A stretch of DNA of 12,133 nt, taken from assembly GCA_023252095.1 (NCBI GenBank), contig JAHEXN010000073.1:1-12133 (forward strand), in the 5' to 3' direction. The notes below the pieces were generated by a model. The model made no database searches and had not been told where the DNA came from. It saw only the letters and a program-made list of their open reading frames with translations. How positions within the stretch are numbered: position 1 is the stretch's first letter; every line of letters starts with the position of its first letter. Both the position numbers and the translations under genes were made by a program. Below are positions 6,854 through 12,133 of the stretch, one piece after another. The DNA is from Actinomycetes bacterium (GTDB lineage: Bacteria > Actinomycetota > Actinomycetes > Propionibacteriales > Nocardioidaceae).

Positions 6854-7858
6854 ACCCGCTTCCCGGTCACGGTGACCTGGACCGATGCCGCGGGCGACCC
6901 GCAGGAGCGCAAGCTCACGATCGGCACGACCGAGCCGACCGAGCTCGGCGAGGTGCTGCCGGCCGGCACCGTCGTGACGGTCACCGAGGGCACGCGGCCC
7001 GAGCAGCCCACCGTCATCTGGGACTCCATCGTGATCAGCGGAACCGGCGTCACCGACGCAGGCGACGGGAGCGCCACGGTCGTGGTCTCGGACCAGCAGG
7101 ACGACGTCTCTCTCGTCACGGTCGTGAACGAGGCCACCTGGGCCCCCGGCACGTTCTCCCTCGCCAAGCAGGTCGAAGGCGTGCGGCTGGACCACGCGGA
7201 CGTGCCGGACCTCGTCACGGTCGTCGCGTCCTGGGTCGACGAGAACGACGAGCCGCAGTCGACCGAGGTCGAGCTGCCGACCGACGGCACCGAGGTGGCG
7301 TTCGGCGCCGACCTGCCGCACGGCACCGAGGTGCTGCTGACGGAGCTGGCTCCGGACGACTCGGTCAGCTTCACGTGGAACCTGCCGCAGTGGTCGGGCA
7401 CGGGTCTGGTCGCTCGACCCGACGGCACGGCAGTGCTGACGATCGGCGCCGCGACCGCACCGAAGGTCGACCTGCTGAACGAGGTCACCCCCGTGCTCGC
7501 GGACCTGGCCGTGACGAAGCGGCTCACGGGTGACGGCGCCCCCGCGCTGCCGACCGGGTCGACGTTCCCCGTCACCGCGTCGTGGACCGACGTCCTCGGC
7601 ACCGATCACGAGGTCGAGCTGCAGGTGCCCGCCGGAGGCACGGTCGTCGTGCCGGGCGTGCCGGTCGGGGTCCCCGTGACCTTGGTCGAGCGTGAGGTCG
7701 ACCTGCCGGACCGCGTGCTCTGGAGCGGCGTGGCCTGGACTGCGGGCGACGACCTCGTCGAGGTCGACGGAGCGACCGACGACGTCCGGTCCGTCGTCAT
7801 GGTCGGCGCCCCGTCGGTCTCGGCGGCCGACGTCGTGCTCACGAATGACCTCGACGCC
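5753..7858 (+). repeat. Six tandem DUF5979/CnaB-like repeats with conserved Lys, Glu and Asn
   Basis: Repeats start near 5753, 6110, 6440, 6791, 7142 and 7490, about 330-357 bases apart. Each opens with a strand holding a Lys (VEITKTLEG, FAVSKSVSG, LSLVKRVSG, FSLAKQVEG, LAVTKRLTG). Each has a mid-domain Glu after a GT-x-V-like strand (FSETLP, LTETAL, VTEGTR, LTELAP, LVEREV) and closes with an Asn (VTNRVE, IDNHAA, VVNEAT, LLNEVT, LTNDLD). This is the Lys/Glu/Asn arrangement known to form intramolecular isopeptide bonds in CnaB/SpaA-type pilin and adhesin domains. Bond formation here is inferred. Confidence 0.75.
6851..6853 (+). other. In-frame amber codon splitting the second surface-protein gene
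   Basis: The context reads GAC CCG TAG ACC CGC TTC CCG. Aligned with the same point in the last repeat (ALPTGSTFPV), the codon falls in a variable turn just before the conserved FPV strand. A single change from CAG, GAG, AAG, TCG or TGG would give TAG. It is the only stop in 4230 bases of otherwise continuous frame, and repeat homology continues on both sides with no shift of phase. Confidence 0.9.
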
Positions 7859-7987
7859 GTCCCGCACCTGCCCGGAACGGGTGCCGGACTCGGGATCCGC
7901 GACGCGGGCGTCCTGGCCCTGCTGGCCCTCCTGGCGCTCGCCAGCGGCCTGGTCGTGATGCGCCGCTCGGCCCGACTCGAGGACTGA
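6854..7987 (+). pseudogene. C-terminal part of the second surface protein: DUF5979-like repeats and LPGTG anchor, beyond the in-frame TAG
   Basis: This 377-codon continuation is in the same frame as the gene starting at 3758. It completes the fourth CnaB/DUF5979-like repeat and carries the fifth (from 7142) and sixth (from 7490). It ends with the sorting signal LPGTG (7868-7882), a hydrophobic helix (VLALLALLALASGLVVM) and a basic tail (RRSAR). The first possible internal start is GTG at 6872. It has no Shine-Dalgarno and no signal peptide, and it lies inside a beta-strand, so independent expression would leave the protein in the cytoplasm, where an LPxTG anchor has no use. It is best read as the severed or read-through tail of the upstream gene. 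Codon use and base composition match the upstream part, so the interruption appears recent or artefactual. A gene caller may report 6872-7987 as a separate CDS. Confidence 0.8.
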
Positions 7988-7995
7988 GGCGGACC

Positions 7996-8037
7996 GACCG
8001 GCCCTGACCCGTCCTCCGCGACGAGTCAGGGCTGGTC
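7996..8037. terminator. Convergent (bidirectional) terminator hairpin
   Basis: GACCGGCCCTGAC (7996-8008) pairs with GTCAGGGCTGGTC (8025-8037) to form a 13-bp stem with one G-U pair in plus-strand RNA and a 16-base loop. It sits between the plus-strand stop at 7987 and the minus-strand stop at 8045, in a gap of only 57 bases, so it probably serves both genes. There is no T-run. Confidence 0.75.
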
Positions 8038-8044
8038 TCGCCGT

Positions 8045-9469
8045 TCAGCTGCGCAGGGCGCCGATGCCGATCACGGCGGCGAGGCCGAGGGCGCTGCGCG
8101 GGTGGTAGGCGGCGGTCCAGAGACCACCGTGTGCCGCACCGCGGTGCTCGTCCTGCCACGGCTCGTCCGACGGCGCCTGCCCGGCGCGCAGGTCGTGCAC
8201 GAGCAGCGCCGCCATCAGCACGTTCGACGTCGCCGGGTCGAAGACCTCGACGCCGAAGCGGTGTGCACCGGCGTACGCCGCGGCGAGCGCCTTGTTCTTC
8301 ACGACCGACCGGGTGCGGGTGGCGGGGGCGACGTTGAGCGAGACGCGCGCGCCGGACGCGATCGCATCGGTCGCCCGCCAGCGCTGCAGACGCTTCGCGA
8401 GTGCGTAGTTCGGGCCCTGCTGCGGCACGAGCGCGTCGCACGTGCCGAGCTCGGCGCCCGGCGGGTACTGCCGCTGCAGAAGGCGTCCACCGCTCACGAC
8501 CCGCAGCGGGGTGCGCGCGGCCGACGTGAACGAGCGGCGCCGGTACTTGGCCTCGGCGTTCGCGATGTCCTCGGCGTCGACGACGTACACGTCGGTGGGC
8601 GTGGCCAGGAACGACAGACCCGTGTCCGGACGCTCCTTCAGGAGGTGGTCCGCGAGCGCGTCGGCGGCCATCGAGACCAGCACGTGCGTGGCGCCGTCGG
8701 CGTAGCAGTAGTTGCCGAGCACGAGCCGGCCCGGAAGGTGGTCGAGCCACTCGGCGATGGCCGGGAGGTCGACCAACAGGTCGGCGCCGGTGTCGGCCGA
8801 CGCCTTCGTGACGATGCGCGCCGGCAGGTGGGTGCGGCCGGCCCCCTCGGTGGCCTGCTCCACGAGGCGGTCCTGCAGGTCCGTGCGCGGAAGGTCGATC
8901 GCGACGGTCTCCGCGCCCCAGTGCTGCAGCGCCCGCAACGGACCCATCTCCGCGCCAGCACCCAGCACGACGACGGTGTCGCCCTCGAGCCGCAGCCACT
9001 CGGGATTCGCCATGACGGTGCGGATCGCGTCGACGCACGAGCTCGTGACGATGCCCCGGTCGCGCCAGTCGACGAGCTGCGCGTCGAGCGCCTCGCCCCG
9101 CAGCCGCTCACCGCGGTACGGGACCGACAGCTCGGTCTCCGGCTCGGCGGTGCCCGTGACGGTGTGGGTCTTGAGCATCTGGGCGAGCGGGGCGGAGTCG
9201 ATCGCCTCCGGGAGCGGGACGTCGCCGAACAGCATCTGGTCCTGGGCCGAACGGATGCCGTCGTGCGCGATCTGGCGCGCTGCGGTGGCGTCGCCGATGC
9301 CGGCCTGGACCGCGCGGACGTAGTGCGTCAGGTAGTGACGGCGCCAGTTCGTCTCCTGCTCGACCGCACGCGCGCCGACCGGGTCGGCCTTGCGCAGGGC
9401 GTCGGCCAGCACGTCGCGTGCCGTGGACGTCGTGCTCTCGGTCGGGAAACGCAGTCCTGCTTGGCTCAT
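8045..9469 (-). CDS. Conserved-looking hypothetical protein with Rossmann-like nucleotide-binding motif
   Basis: A 474-residue protein without signal peptide. The N-terminal half is helical and polar (for example NWRRHYLTHYVRAVQAGI, residues 41-58). A central Rossmann-like segment reads VVVLGAGAEMGP (166-177), matching GxGxxxG. It is followed by a helix and the strand VAIDLP (189-194), whose Asp (192) is placed to hold a nucleotide or SAM ribose. Further alpha/beta pattern follows (LLVDLPAIAEWL, RLVLGNYCYADG), then a Tyr/Arg-rich region (SFTSAARTPLRVV). The C-terminus has an apolar stretch (ALGLAAVIGIGAL) that is short for a membrane helix. I cannot assign a reaction: it could be an NAD(P)-dependent oxidoreductase or a SAM-dependent enzyme. 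The start is secure: GGAGGAG (plus positions 9475-9481) lies 5 bases before the ATG. It is a single gene converging on the surface-protein locus and divergent from the small RHH-like gene. Confidence 0.88.
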   Translation of the reverse strand: MSQAGLRFPTESTTSTARDVLADALRKADPVGARAVEQETNWRRHYLTHYVRAVQAGIGDATAARQIAHDGIRSAQDQMLFGDVPLPEAIDSAPLAQMLKTHTVTGTAEPETELSVPYRGERLRGEALDAQLVDWRDRGIVTSSCVDAIRTVMANPEWLRLEGDTVVVLGAGAEMGPLRALQHWGAETVAIDLPRTDLQDRLVEQATEGAGRTHLPARIVTKASADTGADLLVDLPAIAEWLDHLPGRLVLGNYCYADGATHVLVSMAADALADHLLKERPDTGLSFLATPTDVYVVDAEDIANAEAKYRRRSFTSAARTPLRVVSGGRLLQRQYPPGAELGTCDALVPQQGPNYALAKRLQRWRATDAIASGARVSLNVAPATRTRSVVKNKALAAAYAGAHRFGVEVFDPATSNVLMAALLVHDLRAGQAPSDEPWQDEHRGAAHGGLWTAAYHPRSALGLAAVIGIGALRS

Positions 9470-9487
9470 GTCGACTCCTCCGCCGTC

Positions 9488-9517
9488 ACGGTAGGGAGCA
9501 GCCGCGGTTACTCGGAA
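9488..9517 (-). promoter_or_regulatory. Putative promoter of the Rossmann-like protein gene
   Basis: On the minus strand, TTCCGA (plus 9512-9517) and TACCGT (plus 9488-9493) are 18 bases apart. The -10 fits TANNNT; the -35 is a weak match to TTGACA. The predicted start near 9481 falls at the first base of the GGAGGAG ribosome binding site, so the leader would be very short. Confidence 0.4.
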
Positions 9518-9586
9518 GTCGAACTCCGTGTGACCAAACGATCCGGCCCGTTGCAGTTTCTGCTAGGAATTCCAGGGATTGTGGTC

Positions 9587-9592
9587 TACGGT
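9587..9592 (+). promoter_or_regulatory. Possible -10 box upstream of the RHH-like gene
   Basis: TACGGT fits TANNNT and would start transcription near 9599, giving a leader of about 58 bases with the GGGAG ribosome binding site inside it. No good -35 lies at 16-18 bases; TTGCAG at 9551-9556 is too far upstream. An 8-base palindrome, GGAATTCC (9567-9574), lies between them. Confidence 0.25.
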
Positions 9593-9656
9593 GCAGGAAG
9601 CACGTTGGTCCGGACGAGGGATCCGGGCCCCGGGGCATCGTGACGGGAGATCACGC

Positions 9657-9851
9657 GTGACCGCAAGACACCTGCATCTGAGGGTCGACATCGACGCCGA
9701 CCTCGCCGCCCGGGTCACCCTGGCGACGATGAAGCACGGCACGTCGGTCGCCGCGGAGGTCAGCGCCGCGCTGGCCGAGTGGCTGCGCCCCGTGTCCGTC
9801 GAGCCCGAGCAGCTCGCGACGGTCCTGCAGTTCGAGTCCCGCGGCGCCTGA
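9657..9851 (+). CDS. Small ribbon-helix-helix-like protein
   Basis: Sixty-four residues starting at GTG 9657, with GGGAG (9645-9649) 7 bases upstream. The frame is open from 9579, but the extra residues look unstructured. The pattern fits the CopG/Arc-like ribbon-helix-helix fold: a short strand (HLHLRVDID), helix 1 (ADLAARVTLATMKHG), a turn (TS) and helix 2 (VAAEVSAALAEWLRP), then a short acidic tail. Such proteins are usually DNA-binding dimers that repress their own promoter, or antitoxins. No toxin gene is next to it: downstream lies the ABC exporter after 76 bases, and upstream is the divergent Rossmann-like gene. It could regulate either neighbour. The strand lacks the strongly basic DNA-contact residues of many family members, so the assignment is by pattern only. 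Confidence 0.65.
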   Translation: MTARHLHLRVDIDADLAARVTLATMKHGTSVAAEVSAALAEWLRPVSVEPEQLATVLQFESRGA

Positions 9852-9927
9852 GCCGCCCGTCCCGCGCCGGCAAGATCAGCCTTTCGGCCGGTGATTTCTG
9901 TCCTCTCGCTGTGACATGGTCGACGGC

Positions 9928-10902
9928 ATGAGTGATTTCGCGATCGAGACGACCGGTCTCGTGAAGGTCTTCGGCGAGCACCGGGCGGTCGACGGCGTCG
10001 ACCTGCAGGTCGCGTCCGGTGGCGTCTACGGCGTGCTCGGCCCCAACGGTGCCGGCAAGACCACGGTCATCCGCATGCTGGCCACCCTGCTCAAGCCCGA
10101 CGGCGGGTCCGCGCGCGTGCTCGGCCACGACGTCGTCACCGAGTCCCAGAAAGTGCGTTCCCGCGTGGCCATGACCGGCCAGTTCGCCTCGCTCGACGAG
10201 GACCTCACGGGCCTGGAGAACCTCGTCATGCTGGCCAAGCTCTACGGCTTCCGCGGGTCCGCCGCGCGCGACCGGGCCGACCAGCTGCTCGATGCCTTCG
10301 ACCTCACCGAGGCTGGCACCAAGCAGGTCAAGAGCTACTCCGGCGGCATGCGGCGACGCATCGACATCGCCGGCAGCATCGTCGTGCGCCCCGACCTGAT
10401 GTTCCTCGACGAGCCCACCACGGGCCTCGACCCGCGCAGCCGCAACCAGGTGTGGGACATCGTCCGGGCCCTGGTCGGCGCCGGAACCACGGTCCTGCTC
10501 ACGACGCAGTACCTCGACGAGGCCGACCAGCTCGCCGACCGCATCGCGGTCATCGACCGGGGCAAGGTCATCGCCGAGGGCACCACGGGCGAGCTCAAGG
10601 CGTCGGTCGGCACGGGTGCGCTGCGGGTGCGGGTCGCCGACCCGGCCGAGCGCGACCGCGCGGCCACCCTGCTCGCGGAGTCGCTCGGTGGCGAGCCCGT
10701 CATCGAGAAGGATCCCTACGCGCTCAGCCTCAACGTCACGTCTCCCGGCGAGGTGCCCGGCGCGCTGGTGCGCGTGCGCGAGCACGGCGTCGACATCACC
10801 GAGTTCTCGCTCGGCCAGCCCAGTCTCGACGAGGTCTTCCTCGCCCTCACCGGCGAGCACGTCTCCGACGTCGAGTCCACCGACACCGAGGTTCCGGCAT
10901 GA
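9928..10902 (+). CDS. ABC exporter ATP-binding protein, DrrA (daunorubicin-resistance) type
   Basis: A 324-residue ATPase that would power export by the permease encoded next to it, probably of a hydrophobic drug, lipid or glycolipid. Visible motifs are Walker A GPNGAGKTT (38-46), Q-loop Gln85 in MTGQFASLDEDLTG, signature YSGGM (137-141), Walker B LMFLDE (157-162) and D-loop GLDPRS. At the usual H-loop His, Gln194 sits in TTQYLDEAD, as is typical of the DrrA branch. The C-terminal extension of about 100 residues, ending in SLDEVFLALTG, is also DrrA-like. Two starts are possible, ATG 9916 and ATG 9928, both in frame. I prefer 9928, which gives MSDFAIETTG, as usual for the family; no strong ribosome binding site separates them. 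The stop overlaps the permease start (ATGA, 10899-10902), showing translational coupling. Length is close to family members. The substrate is unknown. Confidence 0.94.
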   Translation: MSDFAIETTGLVKVFGEHRAVDGVDLQVASGGVYGVLGPNGAGKTTVIRMLATLLKPDGGSARVLGHDVVTESQKVRSRVAMTGQFASLDEDLTGLENLVMLAKLYGFRGSAARDRADQLLDAFDLTEAGTKQVKSYSGGMRRRIDIAGSIVVRPDLMFLDEPTTGLDPRSRNQVWDIVRALVGAGTTVLLTTQYLDEADQLADRIAVIDRGKVIAEGTTGELKASVGTGALRVRVADPAERDRAATLLAESLGGEPVIEKDPYALSLNVTSPGEVPGALVRVREHGVDITEFSLGQPSLDEVFLALTGEHVSDVESTDTEVPA

Positions 10903-11756
10903 CCACCACCCCGAACGCCCCTGCACCCAAGTCATCGAGCACGGCGTCGATGGACGCCAAGGTCCGCGAGGCCGTGGGCAGCGCCGAGCGTCCCGATCCG
11001 GTCGGGCCGCTCGGGTCGTCGCTGATCTTCACGCACCGGGCCCTGCTCAAGATCAAGCACGTGCCCGAGCAGCTCTTCGACGTCACGATGTTCCCGATCC
11101 TGTTCACGCTGATGTTCACCTACATCTTCGGCGGCGCGATCGCGGGCTCCACGGGCCAGTACCTCGAGTACCTGGCGCCGGGCATCCTCGTGCAGACCGT
11201 CGTCATGATCACGATGTACACGGCCATGACGATCAACAACGACATCAAGAAGGGCGTCTTCGACCGCATCCGGTCGCTGCCGGTCTGGCGTCCCTCGCTC
11301 ATGGTGGGCGCCCTGCTCGGCGACACCCTGCGCTACACGATGGCCTCGGTGGTGATCCTGGTCGTCACGATGGCGATCGGCTACCGTCCGCCGGGCGGGG
11401 TCATGGGCGTCGTGGCCGCGGTCGTGCTGCTGCTCGTGTTCTGCTTCAGCGTCAGCTGGATCTGGACCCTGCTCGGCATGAAGCTGCGCAGCCCGGAGTC
11501 GGTCATGGGCGTCTCGATGATGGTCCTGTTCCCGCTCACGTTCCTGTCGAACGTGTTCGTGCCGATCGACACGATGCCCAGCTGGTTGCAGCCGGCTGTC
11601 GAGCACAATCCCGTCTCGATCCTCGTCGACGCGGTCCGCAGCCTCATGGTCGGCGACGCCCACGGCGGCTCGATCCTGCAGGTGCTGGTCATCTCCGGCG
11701 TCCTCGTCGCGGTCTTCGGTCCCCTCACGATGCGCGCCTACTCCCGCAAGAACTGA
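10899..11756 (+). CDS. ABC exporter permease, ABC-2 / DrrB type
   Basis: A 285-residue membrane partner of the preceding ATPase. It begins at ATG 10899 inside the ATGA overlap; the frame is open further upstream, but that part lies within the ATPase gene. A polar cytoplasmic N-terminus of about 60 residues precedes six predicted membrane segments near residues 63-82, 95-112, 135-160, 169-191, 202-222 and 259-278. The loop KKGVFDRIRSLPVWR (117-131), between segments 2 and 3, resembles the ATPase-contacting region of ABC-2 permeases. The stretch FLSNVFVPIDTMPSWLQ and the following HNPVS are hallmarks of DrrB-like proteins. The transporter is probably a dimer of each subunit in the cytoplasmic membrane. 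A regulator is not obvious, although an RHH-like gene lies upstream. Hairpins beginning 29 bases after the stop probably end the operon. Confidence 0.93.
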   Translation: MTTTPNAPAPKSSSTASMDAKVREAVGSAERPDPVGPLGSSLIFTHRALLKIKHVPEQLFDVTMFPILFTLMFTYIFGGAIAGSTGQYLEYLAPGILVQTVVMITMYTAMTINNDIKKGVFDRIRSLPVWRPSLMVGALLGDTLRYTMASVVILVVTMAIGYRPPGGVMGVVAAVVLLLVFCFSVSWIWTLLGMKLRSPESVMGVSMMVLFPLTFLSNVFVPIDTMPSWLQPAVEHNPVSILVDAVRSLMVGDAHGGSILQVLVISGVLVAVFGPLTMRAYSRKN

Positions 11757-11784
11757 CGAGCCCCGGTTTCCCACGATGCCGCTC

Positions 11785-11832
11785 GAATCCCGCGTCGAGC
11801 GCACGAAGCTTCATGCGCCCGACGCGGGATTC
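11785..11832 (+). terminator. Long hairpin after the exporter operon (structure 1)
   Basis: GAATCCCGCGTCG (11785-11797) and CGACGCGGGATTC (11820-11832) form a perfect 13-bp stem. Inside it, after a one-base mismatch on each side, GCGCA (11799-11803) and TGCGC (11814-11818) add 5 bp, and the loop holds the palindrome GAAGCTTC. It lies 29 bases after the permease stop and probably terminates the ABC operon. Its 3' arm overlaps the 5' arm of the next hairpin. Confidence 0.7.
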
Positions 11833-11855
11833 CTGGGTGAGCCCAGGAATCCGCG
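11823..11855 (+). terminator. Second hairpin, alternative to the first (structure 2)
   Basis: ATTCCTGGG (11829-11837) and CCCAGGAAT (11842-11850) form a perfect 9-bp stem with a TGAG tetraloop. Adding CGCGG (11823-11827) against CCGCG (11851-11855), with one bulged G at 11828, extends it to 14 bp. It shares bases 11823-11832 with structure 1, so the full forms exclude each other. It ends 10 bases before the predicted -10 box of the next gene. Confidence 0.65.
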
Positions 11856-11865
11856 CCCCCAGCGA

Positions 11866-11871
11866 TAGCCT
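11866..11871 (+). promoter_or_regulatory. Putative -10 box of the histidine phosphatase gene
   Basis: TAGCCT fits TANNNT. With its last T at -7, transcription would begin exactly at 11878, the G of the GTG start codon, giving a leaderless mRNA. There is no Shine-Dalgarno before the GTG, which agrees with this. Confidence 0.5.
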
Positions 11872-11877
11872 CGGGGT

Positions 11878-12133
11878 GTGGGAGCCATTCATCTGATCCG
11901 TCACGGCCAGGCCTCGTGGGGGTCCGACGACTACGACCAGCTCTCGGAGCTCGGGTACCGGCAGGCGTCCTGGCTCGGCCAGTCCTGGGAGTCGTCGGGG
12001 TTCGCGCCGACGTGGTCCGTGGCCGGCTCGATGAAGCGCCATGCTCAGACCGCAGTGGGCGTCATCGATGCGATCGACGGTGACCTCTACGACGTCGACC
12101 CGGGGTGGAACGAGTACGACCACCTGGCGTTCC
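11878..12133 (+). CDS. Histidine phosphatase family protein (phosphoglycerate mutase-like), 3' partial
   Basis: Eighty-five residues are visible before the window ends. The start GTG 11878 places the catalytic motif at residues 7-11 (IRHGQ), where the family carries the His that is phosphorylated during catalysis. LSELGYRQASWLG then matches the usual LTxxGxxQAxxLG helix. GSMKRHAQTA stands in place of the common SxLxRAxQTA and keeps the Arg and QTA. WNEYDH supplies the acidic residue expected to act in proton transfer. The family includes phosphoglycerate mutases, phosphatases of sugar and nucleotide phosphates, and cofactor phosphatases; the substrate cannot be told from this fragment. It follows the exporter operon but is separated from it by strong hairpins and appears to have its own leaderless promoter, so it is probably an independent unit. 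Confidence 0.88.
   Translation, partial: MGAIHLIRHGQASWGSDDYDQLSELGYRQASWLGQSWESSGFAPTWSVAGSMKRHAQTAVGVIDAIDGDLYDVDPGWNEYDHLAF

Noticed and set aside
5620..7533. A long plus-strand frame overlapping the surface-protein gene
   Set aside because: Arg/His/Asp-rich shadow of the true frame without signal, motifs or ribosome binding site.
3272..7867. A 1531-codon open frame on the minus strand, antisense to the second surface-protein gene
   Set aside because: Its translation is low-complexity and rich in Arg, Asp, Gly and His, as expected from reading a GC-biased gene backwards. It has no domain motifs, and the plus-strand frame has clear homologous repeats.
6872..7987. An independent gene starting at GTG 6872
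   Set aside because: No ribosome binding site or signal peptide, and it starts within a conserved repeat strand; it is the continuation of the gene at 3758 in the same phase.
9567..9574. Palindrome GGAATTCC as an operator for the RHH-like protein
   Set aside because: A single 8-base palindrome without a second copy; too weak to claim an operator.
9866..9891. Hairpin GCCGGC / GCCGG between the RHH-like gene and the ABC operon as a terminator
   Set aside because: Stem of only 5 bp with a 15-base loop and no T-run; the exporter may or may not be co-transcribed with the RHH-like gene.
1..12133. CRISPR arrays, tRNA or rRNA genes, insertion sequences, phage or defence modules
   Set aside because: No short regularly spaced repeats, cloverleaf sequences, transposase motifs or flanking terminal repeats were seen; the tandem repeats present are all coding stalk domains.

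Overview
The window looks like chromosomal DNA of a high-GC Gram-positive actinobacterium. Coding regions have strongly G/C-biased third codon positions. Two predicted surface proteins carry LPxTG sorting signals, an ABC exporter resembles the daunorubicin-resistance (DrrA/DrrB) type, and several genes have a TANNNT -10 box placed for leaderless transcription. The genus cannot be fixed from the sequence alone; no rRNA, tRNA or other phylogenetic marker is present.

Layout. (1) 1-3061, +: a 5'-truncated cell-wall-anchored protein with a signal peptide, a laminin-B-like domain, a GEVED-type domain, five tandem DUF11/DUF7507-like repeats each with an Asp/Asn-rich putative calcium loop, and LPSTG plus membrane anchor. 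(2) 3062-3757: a strong hairpin, a candidate 25-residue Cys/His-containing microprotein on the minus strand (3191-3268), and a 65-residue two-helix membrane protein (3393-3590). (3) 3758-7987, +: a second LPxTG protein with a signal peptide, four Cys-pair modules and six DUF5979/CnaB-like repeats ending in LPGTG. Its frame is broken once, by an in-frame TAG at 6851-6853, so as written the product is secreted but has no anchor. (4) 7996-8037: a convergent terminator. (5) 8045-9469, -: an uncharacterised 474-residue protein with a Rossmann-like GxGxxxG motif. (6) 9657-9851, +: a small ribbon-helix-helix-like protein, divergent from (5). (7) 9928-11756, +: a translationally coupled ABC exporter pair, ATPase then permease. 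(8) 11785-11855: two overlapping, mutually exclusive hairpins. (9) 11878-end, +: a histidine phosphatase (phosphoglycerate mutase-like), cut by the window edge.

How they fit together. The first 8 kb is a surface-protein locus: two large, architecturally different sortase substrates in the same direction. No sortase gene is visible, so anchoring would rely on one elsewhere in the genome. The rest looks like ordinary chromosomal genes. The most notable points are the amber interruption of the second adhesin, the conserved Lys/Glu/Asn triad in all six of its C-terminal repeats (predicted isopeptide bonds), the competing hairpins after the exporter operon, and the unlisted-size microprotein. I see no convincing evidence for a wholly new multi-gene system.
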